Of a stretch of DNA of 64,000 nucleotides, positions 43,810 through 52,524 are shown piece after piece. A model generated the notes under the pieces. That model ran no database searches, had not been told where the DNA came from, and saw nothing but the letters and a program-made list of their open reading frames with translations. The stretch is from Neobacillus muris (GTDB lineage Bacteria > Bacillota > Bacilli > Bacillales > Cytobacillaceae), in NCBI RefSeq assembly GCF_943193175.1, contig NZ_CALPDF010000014.1:1-64000 (forward strand). Direction: 5' to 3'. Positions within the stretch are counted from its first letter, which is position 1. Every line of letters begins with the position of its first letter. The translations under genes and the position numbers were made by a program.

Positions 43810-44594
43810 AATTTTTTAAAGGCTTTTTGATTGGGCTGCAATTTTTTACAGTGATACCAATTCCTAAAGCATTTCCAATGGATGAGGAGCACCTAAAACG
43901 GACCATTCAAGCTTTTCCGCTGTTGGGATTGCTGCAGGGGATTATTTACGCCCTATTCATGCATAGTATGGTTGAATTGACACCCTTCTCACATCTGGCT
44001 TTCGCTTTTCTGCTATGGCTGCTGACAATTCTGTTGACAGGGGGCATTCATCTGGATGGCTGGATGGATGCGAGTGATGCTTATTTTTCCTTTCGGAATC
44101 AAGAAAAAAGATTGGAAATTATGAAGGACCCGAGAATAGGCGCGTTCGGCGTTCTGTCTATCATTATTCTTTTAAGCAGCCGGTTTCTTTTTATCTACGA
44201 AATAACGAGCAATCTGCAGCCTCTATTATTCATTTTAATAGCCAGCATTCCTTTTTTTAGCAAAATGGTCATGGGGGTTCTGCTGTTAACCGTTCAAGCT
44301 GTAAAACAGGAGGGGCTCGGCCATTTGTTTCAAGAGGCTGCGACAGCTAGAGTTCTATGGATTTATCCTATCTATTTACTCCTATTTTTTATAGCTGTAG
44401 TGCTTTTAGATATAAAGTTTTTGCTTGCAGGTGTGCTGGCTGGTGCAGCGGCTTATTGCTTGCATTTTTGCAGACACAAATCAGTCAAATGGTTTGGAGG
44501 AATTACGGGAGATGTGTTAGGTGCTTCTGTAGAAGGGACGGAGCTGGTGTTATGGATGACCGTGTGGTTATTGCATTATTTCGTCATGGCATGA
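43806..44594 (+). CDS. cobS: Adenosylcobinamide-GDP ribazoletransferase
   Basis: This membrane enzyme joins adenosylcobinamide-GDP with alpha-ribazole (phosphate), completing the coenzyme. The 262-aa sequence has the family blocks FLIGLQFFTVIP, FPLLGLLQGII, GGIHLDGWMDASDA and FGGITGDVLGA. ATG 43806 overlaps the cbiP stop by 4 nt. A weak ggggc lies 9 nt upstream, so it probably relies on translational coupling. Confidence 0.94.
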   Translation: MKFFKGFLIGLQFFTVIPIPKAFPMDEEHLKRTIQAFPLLGLLQGIIYALFMHSMVELTPFSHLAFAFLLWLLTILLTGGIHLDGWMDASDAYFSFRNQEKRLEIMKDPRIGAFGVLSIIILLSSRFLFIYEITSNLQPLLFILIASIPFFSKMVMGVLLLTVQAVKQEGLGHLFQEAATARVLWIYPIYLLLFFIAVVLLDIKFLLAGVLAGAAAYCLHFCRHKSVKWFGGITGDVLGASVEGTELVLWMTVWLLHYFVMA

Positions 44595-45163
44595 CAGTAG
44601 AAAATCAACGAAAAGCGTATTTAGGCTGGAATGATTCACCATTGTGCCAAGAGGCAGCGAGACTGGCCTGCAGCAAGGAATATGAAGGATATTTTTCCAG
44701 CGATTTGCAGCGGTGTGTATTGACAGCCAAACGTTTATTTTCCCCATCACATTTTCAATTGCTTAAGGAATTCAGGGAAATGGATTTCGGAGAATGGGAA
44801 GGGAAAACCTATGAGCAACTGAAATCAATAGAGCATTACCAGCGGTGGCTGTCGGATCCTTTCCACATATGCCCGCCAAAAGGAGAGTCATTCGAGCAAT
44901 TCAGCAGCCGGGTCCAATCCGGATGGAAGAAGCTTACAGCGGAGTTGATTTCAAAAAAACTGCAGAGCTGTGCAGTTATAACACATGGAGGGGTTATTAA
45001 ATATTTGCTATCCGTATATGCTCCTAGAGAACAGGATTTTTGGAGCTGGCACACCCCTTATTACCAAGGTTTTGAATTATGCTTTACACTTGATAGTTTA
45101 AGGAGGGGTGAAAGGTGCACTTTATTACAGGAGGTGCCTTTAATGGTAAACGGGCATGGGTGA
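44552..45163 (+). CDS. cobC: Alpha-ribazole phosphatase (histidine phosphatase)
   Basis: Histidine phosphatase superfamily protein, 203 aa, with the RHG motif LFRHGMT near the N-terminus and a second catalytic His in ITHGGV. In cobalamin operons these enzymes dephosphorylate alpha-ribazole phosphate or adenosylcobalamin phosphate. The start at 44552 lies 43 nt inside cobS with ggag 8 nt upstream; the longer open frame further upstream is the shadow of cobS. Confidence 0.9.
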   Translation: MDDRVVIALFRHGMTVENQRKAYLGWNDSPLCQEAARLACSKEYEGYFSSDLQRCVLTAKRLFSPSHFQLLKEFREMDFGEWEGKTYEQLKSIEHYQRWLSDPFHICPPKGESFEQFSSRVQSGWKKLTAELISKKLQSCAVITHGGVIKYLLSVYAPREQDFWSWHTPYYQGFELCFTLDSLRRGERCTLLQEVPLMVNGHG

Positions 45164-45564
45164 AACGTAGTTATACTTTCATGGAAACTGACAGTTGGCT
45201 TTCTGCCTATGACGGCCATGTTCTGCCAGTAGAATTAAAGGAAAAGGATGTGGAGCTGCTTGTTTTAGAAGGCATAGAGATTTGGATAAAGCGGTTAACT
45301 GACCAATATGATGCTGGTAAGTGCCGTGAAATCTGGGATCAATGTTTGATCAATTGGGAACGTTGGGAAAAAGAACAGGAACAACACCAGCTAATCATTA
45401 TCGGAACAGATATCATGAAAGGAATTGTCCCAATCGAAAAGGAGAATAGGATTTGGCGTGATGCTGCGGGATGGGCATTTCAAGACTTAGCAGCAAAGGC
45501 GGACAAAGTAGATTTGATATGGTACGGGATTAACCAGACAATTAAAGGAGGAGAGAACGGATGA
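45115..45564 (+). CDS. Divergent CobU-like protein
   Basis: A 149-aa protein related to adenosylcobinamide kinase/guanylyltransferase. Its C-terminus keeps the CobU block (GTDIMKGIVPIEKENRIWRD, then AGWAFQDLAAKADKVDLI), which the upstream CobU lacks. Its N-terminal P-loop is altered (GGAFNGKRAW, no Ser/Thr after Lys) and the central His region is missing. It may be an accessory subunit or a decaying paralogue. The GTG start has aggagggg upstream and lies 49 nt inside cobC; the stop overlaps the next gene by 4 nt. Confidence 0.75.
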   Translation: MHFITGGAFNGKRAWVKRSYTFMETDSWLSAYDGHVLPVELKEKDVELLVLEGIEIWIKRLTDQYDAGKCREIWDQCLINWERWEKEQEQHQLIIIGTDIMKGIVPIEKENRIWRDAAGWAFQDLAAKADKVDLIWYGINQTIKGGENG

Positions 45565-46145
45565 GAATATATACGAGAACTGGGGACAAAGGAAAAACGA
45601 GTATTATAGGAGGAAGAGTCGACAAGGATGATACGCGGGTGGAGGCTTATGGAACGGTAGATGAGGTGAATGGTTTTGTCGGCCAGGCCATGACACAATT
45701 GGATACAGAGTTGTTCAAGGATGTGGTTGAAGATCTGGAAAAAATTCAGCATGAATTATTTGACTGCGGCGGGGACCTTGCCAATATCACTGAAAAACGG
45801 CAATTAAAGCTGCAGCAGGAATCCATTGATTACCTAGAAAAAAGAATTGATGAATTTATTAAAGAAGCCCCAGAATTGGAGCGGTTTATTCTGCCTGGTG
45901 GAACAAAGCCTGCCGCATCCATCCATATAGCACGCACTGTAACCAGGAGGGCAGAACGGCTGACGGTCAAACTGATGAAGGAAGACCCGGTAACGCCGCC
46001 ACTTGCGCTTTCCTATTTAAACCGGCTCTCAGACTATTTTTTTGCATTGGCAAGGGTCATTAATTTTCGCCTGAATGTGAAGGATGTTGAATATATTCGC
46101 AGTGCCAAGGTGTTTAGGGATGGGAAGCGGAAAGATGAAAAATAA
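45561..46145 (+). CDS. ATP:cob(I)alamin adenosyltransferase, PduO type
   Basis: This trimeric adenosyltransferase adds the upper adenosyl ligand to reduced corrinoids. The 194-aa protein begins with the family block RIYTRTGDKGKTSIIGG (ATP site) followed by YGTVDEVN and has the conserved RRAERLTV near residue 135 and LNRLSDYFFALAR near the end. The start overlaps the upstream gene by 4 nt with aaaggagg before it. Confidence 0.95.
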   Translation: MRIYTRTGDKGKTSIIGGRVDKDDTRVEAYGTVDEVNGFVGQAMTQLDTELFKDVVEDLEKIQHELFDCGGDLANITEKRQLKLQQESIDYLEKRIDEFIKEAPELERFILPGGTKPAASIHIARTVTRRAERLTVKLMKEDPVTPPLALSYLNRLSDYFFALARVINFRLNVKDVEYIRSAKVFRDGKRKDEK

Positions 46146-46644
46146 AGCAAAAAGACTAAGCTGGCTGGCGATGTTTACTGCCTTGTCTGTGGCTGGAGCG
46201 GCGATAAAGATACCAGCTCTCATTGGCAGTGTCGCTCTTGATAGCTTTCCAGCGTTATTGGCTGCCGCCCTTTTGGGGGGAGCGCCAGGTGCCATTGTTG
46301 GCGCATTGGGACATTTGTTGTCGGCCATGCTAAGTGGATTCCCGTTAGGACTGCTGCACTTTTTGATTGCTGGTGAAATGGCGGTATTAGTCTGGTTGTT
46401 TGGGATCCTTCATAAAAAACATAAACTGATCTCCAGTACTGTATTTGTTCTAGGAAATTCAATTATTGCCCCACTGCCGTTTATCTTCTTAATCAATATG
46501 GGCTTTTTTGTCGGAATGATCCCATCTTTAGTAACTGGATCGATACTTAACATTTTCATCGCTCTAGTTCTGGTGCCCCGCCTTGAAAGAGTGGCGGCCC
46601 ATGGCTTTCATGAAAGGATGCAAAATGATGAGAAATGCCATTGA
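46135..46644 (+). CDS. cblT: ECF-type S component, probable alpha-ribazole transporter
   Basis: A 169-aa membrane protein with about five or six helices and the ECF S-component start (LSWLAMFTALSVAGAAIKIP). In Listeria and Geobacillus the gene next to cblS encodes CblT, which imports alpha-ribazole; the size, fold and position match. No ECF energising genes are in the window, so the shared genomic ECF module would be used. The start overlaps the adenosyltransferase by 11 nt. Confidence 0.85.
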   Translation: MKNKAKRLSWLAMFTALSVAGAAIKIPALIGSVALDSFPALLAAALLGGAPGAIVGALGHLLSAMLSGFPLGLLHFLIAGEMAVLVWLFGILHKKHKLISSTVFVLGNSIIAPLPFIFLINMGFFVGMIPSLVTGSILNIFIALVLVPRLERVAAHGFHERMQNDEKCH

Positions 46645-47347
46645 AATTACAATAGGCGGGGGAGATTGTCTGATTTTGGCTAGTGATAACAGCGGCGGCA
46701 TAGGCATGAAGGCGGAAGACCTTGTTCATGTCCCATACCAGACGGTTGCCTATTATTCCTTTCGCACTGCCAGTATGGAGTGCATCGCTTCAGGAGGCAA
46801 AATTATTTCCGTAGTGCTTCACAATTTTTGCGGTAACGAACCATGGACTGAGCTTGAAGAGGGGATTCGAGCGGGTTTACGTGAACTCGGATTGGCCGAT
46901 GTTCCCATTACAGGCAGTACAGAAAGCAATTTTCCTTTATTGCAATCAGCGGTTGGATTGGTCGTAATTGGAAAAAAAGCATGCAGCGATGCAAAAGAAA
47001 TACCGGATTTTGATGATATGAAACTAGCTGTCATTGGCTTGCCGCTAGTAGGAGATGAGGTAATTGAGCAGAAGGACCACATTGCATCGTTGTCCTTGTT
47101 TCAGGAAATCAATTTATTAGGTGAAGTGGTGACATGGCCAGTTGGTTCGAAGGGGGTCCTTCATGAATTGAATCAAATTTTTCCTGATCAATGGATTGAA
47201 GAAGATAATGTGGTATGCGACGTAAATATTCTTAAATCCTCTGGACCTGCAGCCTGCTTTATTGCGGCTTTTTCCGAAAGTCAAGGAGAGAATGTGAGGA
47301 ATCTGGCCAGTGATTTGTTTCATCCACTAACAATTATGAAAGAATAG
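46625..47347 (+). CDS. cblS: Alpha-ribazole kinase
   Basis: CblS phosphorylates alpha-ribazole so that cobalamin can be made without the CobT phosphoribosyltransferase. The 240-aa protein starts EITIGGGDCLILASDNSGGIG, the PurM/HypE-like nucleotide motif of the family (GGGD and DNSGG), and continues with VPYQTVAYYSFRTASMEC. It overlaps cblT by 20 nt and is the last gene of the operon. Assignment rests on the motif and the cblT-cblS pairing known in Listeria and Geobacillus. Confidence 0.85.
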   Translation: MMRNAIEITIGGGDCLILASDNSGGIGMKAEDLVHVPYQTVAYYSFRTASMECIASGGKIISVVLHNFCGNEPWTELEEGIRAGLRELGLADVPITGSTESNFPLLQSAVGLVVIGKKACSDAKEIPDFDDMKLAVIGLPLVGDEVIEQKDHIASLSLFQEINLLGEVVTWPVGSKGVLHELNQIFPDQWIEEDNVVCDVNILKSSGPAACFIAAFSESQGENVRNLASDLFHPLTIMKE

Positions 47348-47371
47348 CACGCCCAAGGGGCGTGCTATTCT
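47341..47371. terminator. Bidirectional terminator (cblS / class A PBP)
   Basis: A perfect 14-bp stem (47341-47354 with 47358-47371, arm agaatagcacgccc) with a 3-nt loop contains the stop codons of both convergent genes. Confidence 0.85.
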
Positions 47372-49467
47372 TGTAGGTTTTTAAGTTTTCCAATCAATGA
47401 ATTTACCGCTTCACCAACTTGATTGATTGTATTGTTCAGTTTGTCTTTCCAGCCTGGCGCGTTTTCTCTTATCACTGATCCGATTTTATCGGCGTTTTCC
47501 TTCAGTTCTTTGCTAATCTTCTCAGCTTGGTCTTTTACGCTTTTTCCAGAGGCTTCCTCCCCTGCGAGCTGAGCATTGACAGAAACAACCTCAAACTCCT
47601 CTTTTGGAAGAAATTGTACGGATGTCCTCATGATTTCTTTAAAGATTGGAACGACATTCGCTGAGCTGGTGCTAGGCAAATAGTGCGCTTGGTCTGTCTT
47701 GTCATAGCCGATCCAAATCGCACCGACTAGATTTGGGGTATAACCGACCATCCATTGGTCCTTCGTGCCGTTGACCCCTGTAAAAGGAAGCTGGGTGGAA
47801 CCGGTTTTTCCGGCCAGCTGAATCCCAGGGATAATGGCGCGTTTTCCAGACCCAGTTTCCACTACATTCAAGAGCATGGCAGTCATTTCATTTGTCACCT
47901 TTTTGGAGGTAACTTTAGTTGACTTTTCTTTATGCTCCGCTATGATATTGCCCGTTGGACCGACAATTTTTGTTATCAGATGGCTGTCATGGCGCTCTCC
48001 ACCATTAGGAAAAACGGAAAAGGCATTGGCCATTTGTATAGGTGAAACACCTTTACTCATTCCGCCCAAGGCAATGGCCAGGTTTTTATCATCCTTTTCA
48101 ACTGGAATGCCGAAGCGTTTTAGTGAATCAAGGCCTTTGTCTAGTCCAATCTCATTTAACAGCCAAACCGCAGGGACATTTAATGATTCTTCCAAAGCCT
48201 TATACATGGGAACTTTCCCTTGGAAGGTTTTTGTGAAGTTCTCAGGCTTGTAATCTCCAAATGAAATCGGTTCATCAACCAGCTCAGAGGAATAGTCGTA
48301 ACCTTCTTCCAAAGCAGGGGTATACACGGCAAGAGGTTTTATCGATGACCCTGGCTGTGCCCGTAATTGAGTCGCTCGGTTAAAGCCGCGGAATACATGT
48401 TCTCCGCGGCCTCCGATCAGCGCACGAACGCCGCCGCTTCCAGGATCCATTAGAACAGATCCGCTTTGAACGATCTCACCGCCCATCCCTTTTGGAAATA
48501 AGGCGGTATTGGCATAAACTTTTTCAAGACCAGCTTGTAGATTTTGGTCCATTTCTGTATATATACGATAGCCTCGTGTCATAATTTCATCTTGTGTCAG
48601 TCCGTATTTAGATTCAGCCTCATTCAACACAGCATCCACATAATAGGGGTATTTCCGTTCTACATAGCTGCCCCCGCCATCATGAAGGGTGATTTTTTCT
48701 GCCTTTGCCTGTTTATACTCGGCGGAACTGATCATGTTCAGTTCCTTCATTTTGGCGAGAACCACATTGCGCCGGTCGATGGCTTCGTCATAATTCTTGT
48801 ACGGGTCCAGATAATTCGGTGCATGAAGCAGTCCAGCCAATAGGGCAGCCTCGCTAATCGTAATATCTTTAATGTTCTTATTAAAATACTTCTTGGATGC
48901 GTTCCCGATTCCCCACGCTCCGCTGCCAAAATATACTTGGTTCATATACATTTGCAGTATTTCATCTTTTGTATATACTTTTTCGATTTTGACGGCTAAA
49001 AATAATTCCTCTGCTTTTCGTTTGTAGGTTCTTTCTGGTGACAGCAGGGCATTTTTGGCGAGCTGCTGGGTGAGAGTGCTCCCGCCTCCGGTAATTCTCC
49101 CAGCCAATAGGTTTTTAAAAAACACCCTGACAATTCCTTTGACGTCAAATCCATTATGGTCATAGAACCTTTCATCTTCAATGGCGACTATAGCATTTGG
49201 CACATGCTTGGGAAGCTCTTCAATTTTAATCCCTTCAGTCCGATTGGTCGCTACATTGGATGCTACATCGCCATCTTTATCATAAATAACAGTAGGCTGG
49301 CTTAACCCTTCCTTTAAGGATTGGACATTGGCTCTTGAGGCCAGCCATGCAAAATAAATAATCGTTGATAGTACAGCTACTAAAATAATTAATAGGAAGA
49401 TCTGTGTTAGATGTCTCTTTTTCCAGAAATGAACCAGCATTTCCCAAAGTGGTCGCAGTTTCTCCAT
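47365..49467 (-). CDS. Class A penicillin-binding protein (glycosyltransferase/transpeptidase)
   Basis: A bifunctional peptidoglycan synthase of 700 aa. After a short cytoplasmic tail and one membrane helix (about residues 22-44) comes the glycosyltransferase domain with EDERFYDHNG (catalytic Glu), GGSTLTQQLAKN and the following KAEELFLAVKIE. The transpeptidase domain has SSIK (active Ser in PGSSIKPL), SLN and KTGST. The C-terminal 90 residues are a charged, helical extension. It resembles PbpF (PBP2c) of B. subtilis. The ATG has aggag upstream. Nothing notable is in the AT-rich 324 nt between it and the MFS gene (49468-49791). Confidence 0.93.
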   Translation of the reverse strand: MEKLRPLWEMLVHFWKKRHLTQIFLLIILVAVLSTIIYFAWLASRANVQSLKEGLSQPTVIYDKDGDVASNVATNRTEGIKIEELPKHVPNAIVAIEDERFYDHNGFDVKGIVRVFFKNLLAGRITGGGSTLTQQLAKNALLSPERTYKRKAEELFLAVKIEKVYTKDEILQMYMNQVYFGSGAWGIGNASKKYFNKNIKDITISEAALLAGLLHAPNYLDPYKNYDEAIDRRNVVLAKMKELNMISSAEYKQAKAEKITLHDGGGSYVERKYPYYVDAVLNEAESKYGLTQDEIMTRGYRIYTEMDQNLQAGLEKVYANTALFPKGMGGEIVQSGSVLMDPGSGGVRALIGGRGEHVFRGFNRATQLRAQPGSSIKPLAVYTPALEEGYDYSSELVDEPISFGDYKPENFTKTFQGKVPMYKALEESLNVPAVWLLNEIGLDKGLDSLKRFGIPVEKDDKNLAIALGGMSKGVSPIQMANAFSVFPNGGERHDSHLITKIVGPTGNIIAEHKEKSTKVTSKKVTNEMTAMLLNVVETGSGKRAIIPGIQLAGKTGSTQLPFTGVNGTKDQWMVGYTPNLVGAIWIGYDKTDQAHYLPSTSSANVVPIFKEIMRTSVQFLPKEEFEVVSVNAQLAGEEASGKSVKDQAEKISKELKENADKIGSVIRENAPGWKDKLNNTINQVGEAVNSLIGKLKNLQE

Positions 49468-49791
49468 TGTATCTCCTTACCTTCTTAGGAATGGTTGATT
49501 TTTTTATTATAAAATTTCTATTTGAAAAAAACCAATAGAAAAGCCTGAACTTGATAAAAAAATCATAAGAAAAACTTATGGAAAAAAATAAATACAAACT
49601 AATTTCATTATCACTTAAACGATGATAATCTTTTCTATGAAGCCGGCTGGTAATCTGAAAGAAATCTAGGTATATGGGTTTGACCCCTTGGTCATGAGCG
49701 GCCTCTTTTGATTCTCAAAGGCAATTCTTTACTTTTTCATAAAATAATAGTTTACTAGAAAAAGCAGTCTATTAAAGTGTGGGGATTACAT

Positions 49792-51015
49792 ATGAATAAA
49801 CTAAAGCAATATATTCACCAGTTCCATCCAATTGTCTGGGTACTGCTCATTGGGACTGTCTTATCAAGAGGTTCCTCTGTTATGACGCTCCCATTTTTGT
49901 CGCTCTATTTATCCAGAAATATGGAAATTTCACCAGTCCTTATTGGAATTACCGTTGGAATGAGTCCGTTGATGGGTACCGTCGGCGGATTTATAGGCGG
50001 GCATTTGTCTGACCGGTTTGGGCGTAAGCCGGTCATGCTTGCCGCATTATTTATGCTGGCATTCGTCTATTATGGGTTTATTGCAGCAAATGCCCCCGGG
50101 TGGTTTATCCTGCTCAATGCTCTAAACGGATTGAGCAATTCGTTTTTTGAGCCTACAGCCCAGGCTTTGATGGCGGATTTGACTGAGCAAAAAAATAGGA
50201 TGAAGGTCTATTCATTAAGATATACGGCCATTAATATTGGGGCTTCCGTTGGACCGTTTTTAGGAGCCTACTTGGCGAGCACATCAGCAAAGCTTTCCTT
50301 CGCCATTACCGGTTCAACCTACTTATTATATGGGATTGTGCTGCTTATCCTCATGCAGAACATGTCCTTTTCAAACGGGGAATCTACTAAAAAAGTTACT
50401 TCTTTTATCGATGCCTTTCATATTATTCGGACGGATAAGGCGCTAAGATATTTAGTGGCAGGAATCATTTTAATAAATATCGGTTATTCCCAAGTGGATT
50501 CTAATTTTCCGCAATTTTTAGAAAAAAATATCGAAAATGGAGTTTATCTTTTCTCTGTATTGCTGACGATTAATGCGGTCATGGTGGTCGTGCTGCAAAT
50601 GCCAATAAGCCATCTTGCCGAAAAGCTTACCTTAATGCAAGGGATGATTGTCGGTTCACTATTTATCGTTGCGGGATTGGCAGGCTTTGGTTTTGTTAGC
50701 GGCTGGGTGAGCGCTGTCTTGGCAATGGTTTTATTTACCCTTGGAGAAATTTTAATTTTCCCATCCAACAGTATGATGATTGACCGGCTTGCTCCGGAAC
50801 ATTTAAGGGGAACTTACTTTGGGGCGGGACAATTTCGCAAAATTGGGAATTTTGCAGGCCCCATCATCGGAGGATCGTTATTAAGCCATTTTAGCGGTCA
50901 CACGATGTTTTGGGCGATATCCCTCGTTTCAATGCTAAGCATCGTTTTTTTCGCGGCGGGAAATAAAGCCTTCACGCACAGTCAAACCATTGGAGAAGGG
51001 CAAGCTAGTCAATAA
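49792..51015 (+). CDS. MFS transporter (DHA1-like)
   Basis: A 407-aa major facilitator with twelve hydrophobic helices. The loop 2-3 signature GGHLSDRFGRKPVM and the motif C-like segment YTAINIGASVGPFLGAYLAS point to the drug:H+ antiporter-1 group. ATG 49792 has gggga 6 nt upstream; an in-frame GTG 15 nt earlier is less likely. It is a single-gene unit. Substrate unknown. Confidence 0.9.
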   Translation: MNKLKQYIHQFHPIVWVLLIGTVLSRGSSVMTLPFLSLYLSRNMEISPVLIGITVGMSPLMGTVGGFIGGHLSDRFGRKPVMLAALFMLAFVYYGFIAANAPGWFILLNALNGLSNSFFEPTAQALMADLTEQKNRMKVYSLRYTAINIGASVGPFLGAYLASTSAKLSFAITGSTYLLYGIVLLILMQNMSFSNGESTKKVTSFIDAFHIIRTDKALRYLVAGIILINIGYSQVDSNFPQFLEKNIENGVYLFSVLLTINAVMVVVLQMPISHLAEKLTLMQGMIVGSLFIVAGLAGFGFVSGWVSAVLAMVLFTLGEILIFPSNSMMIDRLAPEHLRGTYFGAGQFRKIGNFAGPIIGGSLLSHFSGHTMFWAISLVSMLSIVFFAAGNKAFTHSQTIGEGQASQ

Positions 51016-51049
51016 AAAAAGCCTCTGGAACCAACATCCCAGAGGCTTT
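51010..51049 (-). terminator. Terminator of aldo/keto reductase, bidirectional
   Basis: An 11-bp stem (51018-51028 with 51039-51049, arm aaagcctctgg) has a strong T run on the minus strand; a weaker T-rich flank on the plus strand may serve the MFS gene. Confidence 0.8.
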
Positions 51050-51055
51050 CCAATT

Positions 51056-52000
51056 TTATTTTAAGATTTCTTCAATTCTTGCTATAGTTTCATCGCTCAA
51101 TTTGATACCAGATGCTTTCACGTTTTCTTCTACTTGTTCTGGACGGCTGGCGCCAACAAGTGCGCTGGCAACATTTTTCTGCCTTAAGATCCAAGCTAAT
51201 GCAAGGGTAGGAAGGCTAATATTATGATCTGCTGCTACTTCTTTAAGTAATTCCACTCTGTCTAAGTTTGCTTCCGTTAATAAACCGCCAAGAGCTTTAA
51301 AATTCTCTTGTGCTGCACGACTTCCTGCAGGGGCAGCCTCGCCCTTTTTGTACTTGCCTGTTAACACACCCTGGGCTAAGGGAGACCAAACCACCTGCCC
51401 AATCCCATGCTTTTCACTTACAGGGATGACTTCTTTTTCGATATATCGCTGCAGCATGCTGTATTGCGGCTGGTTAACGACAATTCGGTCAAGCAGCTTC
51501 TTATCAGCTAAATGAACAGCTTCAGTGATTTGTTCAGCTGTCCATTCGCTGACACCAAGGTAAAGAACTTTTCCCTGACGGACTAAATCATCCATGGCGC
51601 GCAATGTCTCTTCCAATGGCGTTTCTTTATCAAATCGATGGCAATAATAAATATCTACATAATCCGTATTCAATCGCTTAAGGCTTGCATGGCATTGCTC
51701 CATAATATGTTTGCGTGATAAGCCGCGGTCATTTGGGCCGTCACCCATTGGCCAGAATACTTTCGTTGCTAAAACATAGGAATCGCGCTGATATTTTTGT
51801 AGAGCTTTACCAACAACAATTTCTGCCTCTCCCCGCATATAAACATTGGCGGTATCGAAGAAGTTAATGCCAAGGTCGTATGCTTTATCAATTGATGCGG
51901 TCGCGTTTTGTTCCTCTACATATCCTCCATATGTAAGCCAGCTGCCTAAACTGATTTCACTCACTTTTAAGCCGGTATTGCCCAGTCGACGGTATTCCAT
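51056..52000 (-). CDS. Aldo/keto reductase (KCNAB/YhdN-like)
   Basis: NADPH-dependent (beta/alpha)8 oxidoreductase of 314 aa. The catalytic tetrad is visible: Asp in NFFDTANVY (with Tyr four residues on), Lys in LATKVFWP and His in DIYYCHRFD. The nucleotide-binding loop lies at SALVGASRPEQVEEN. ATG 52000 has ggaggga 7 nt upstream. It stands alone. The natural substrate, possibly an aldehyde from stress, is unknown. Confidence 0.9.
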   Translation of the reverse strand: MEYRRLGNTGLKVSEISLGSWLTYGGYVEEQNATASIDKAYDLGINFFDTANVYMRGEAEIVVGKALQKYQRDSYVLATKVFWPMGDGPNDRGLSRKHIMEQCHASLKRLNTDYVDIYYCHRFDKETPLEETLRAMDDLVRQGKVLYLGVSEWTAEQITEAVHLADKKLLDRIVVNQPQYSMLQRYIEKEVIPVSEKHGIGQVVWSPLAQGVLTGKYKKGEAAPAGSRAAQENFKALGGLLTEANLDRVELLKEVAADHNISLPTLALAWILRQKNVASALVGASRPEQVEENVKASGIKLSDETIARIEEILK

Positions 52001-52128
52001 GAAAACATCCCTCCAAAAAAATTTCGTCATACAAAATAAAAATACTACACTCAGACTTTTCTGTCTACTTGTTGAACTCAGAGTATAAAGGAAACACTTT
52101 TAATTGGAGAGATACTCTTGTTATCGGA

Positions 52129-52362
52129 TTAACTTTGTTTTTTTGGTGCTTTTTTCTGTTTTCGATAGGTTATAAAGCTATCGATTAAAAAAACCGAAAC
52201 AAATATAAGTATGATTACCATTTCGGCTGGCTCTATAACTCGGAAGGGATTGATTGCTTTCCAGACTACTTTGGATGGATCAACGCCCATTAACATGTCT
52301 AATAGGATAATTAGAATGAGCAACCCAGCTGCTAGGAGTACTGATACTAAAAATAATTTCAT
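52129..52362 (-). CDS. Small two-helix membrane protein, unknown
   Basis: A 77-aa protein with two membrane helices (about 2-24 and 46-64), a short loop containing GVDPSKVVWKAINPFRV, and a Lys-rich C-terminal tail. The ATG has aaaggtga upstream. I do not recognise the family. It is divergent from the second germination operon. Confidence 0.6.
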   Translation of the reverse strand: MKLFLVSVLLAAGLLILIILLDMLMGVDPSKVVWKAINPFRVIEPAEMVIILIFVSVFLIDSFITYRKQKKAPKKQS

Positions 52363-52524
52363 GGGTTCACCTTTTAAAATAGGAATAGATTTATTTTCTG
52401 ATACTGCTGCAGTTCTTATGCATTAGCATAAAAATCAACCGTAGAAATGGATAAACAACCATAAGTTGGTTAATCTAACCATGATTAGAAAACCCAATAA
52501 TTTTCTTTGAGTGAGGCGGAAATT

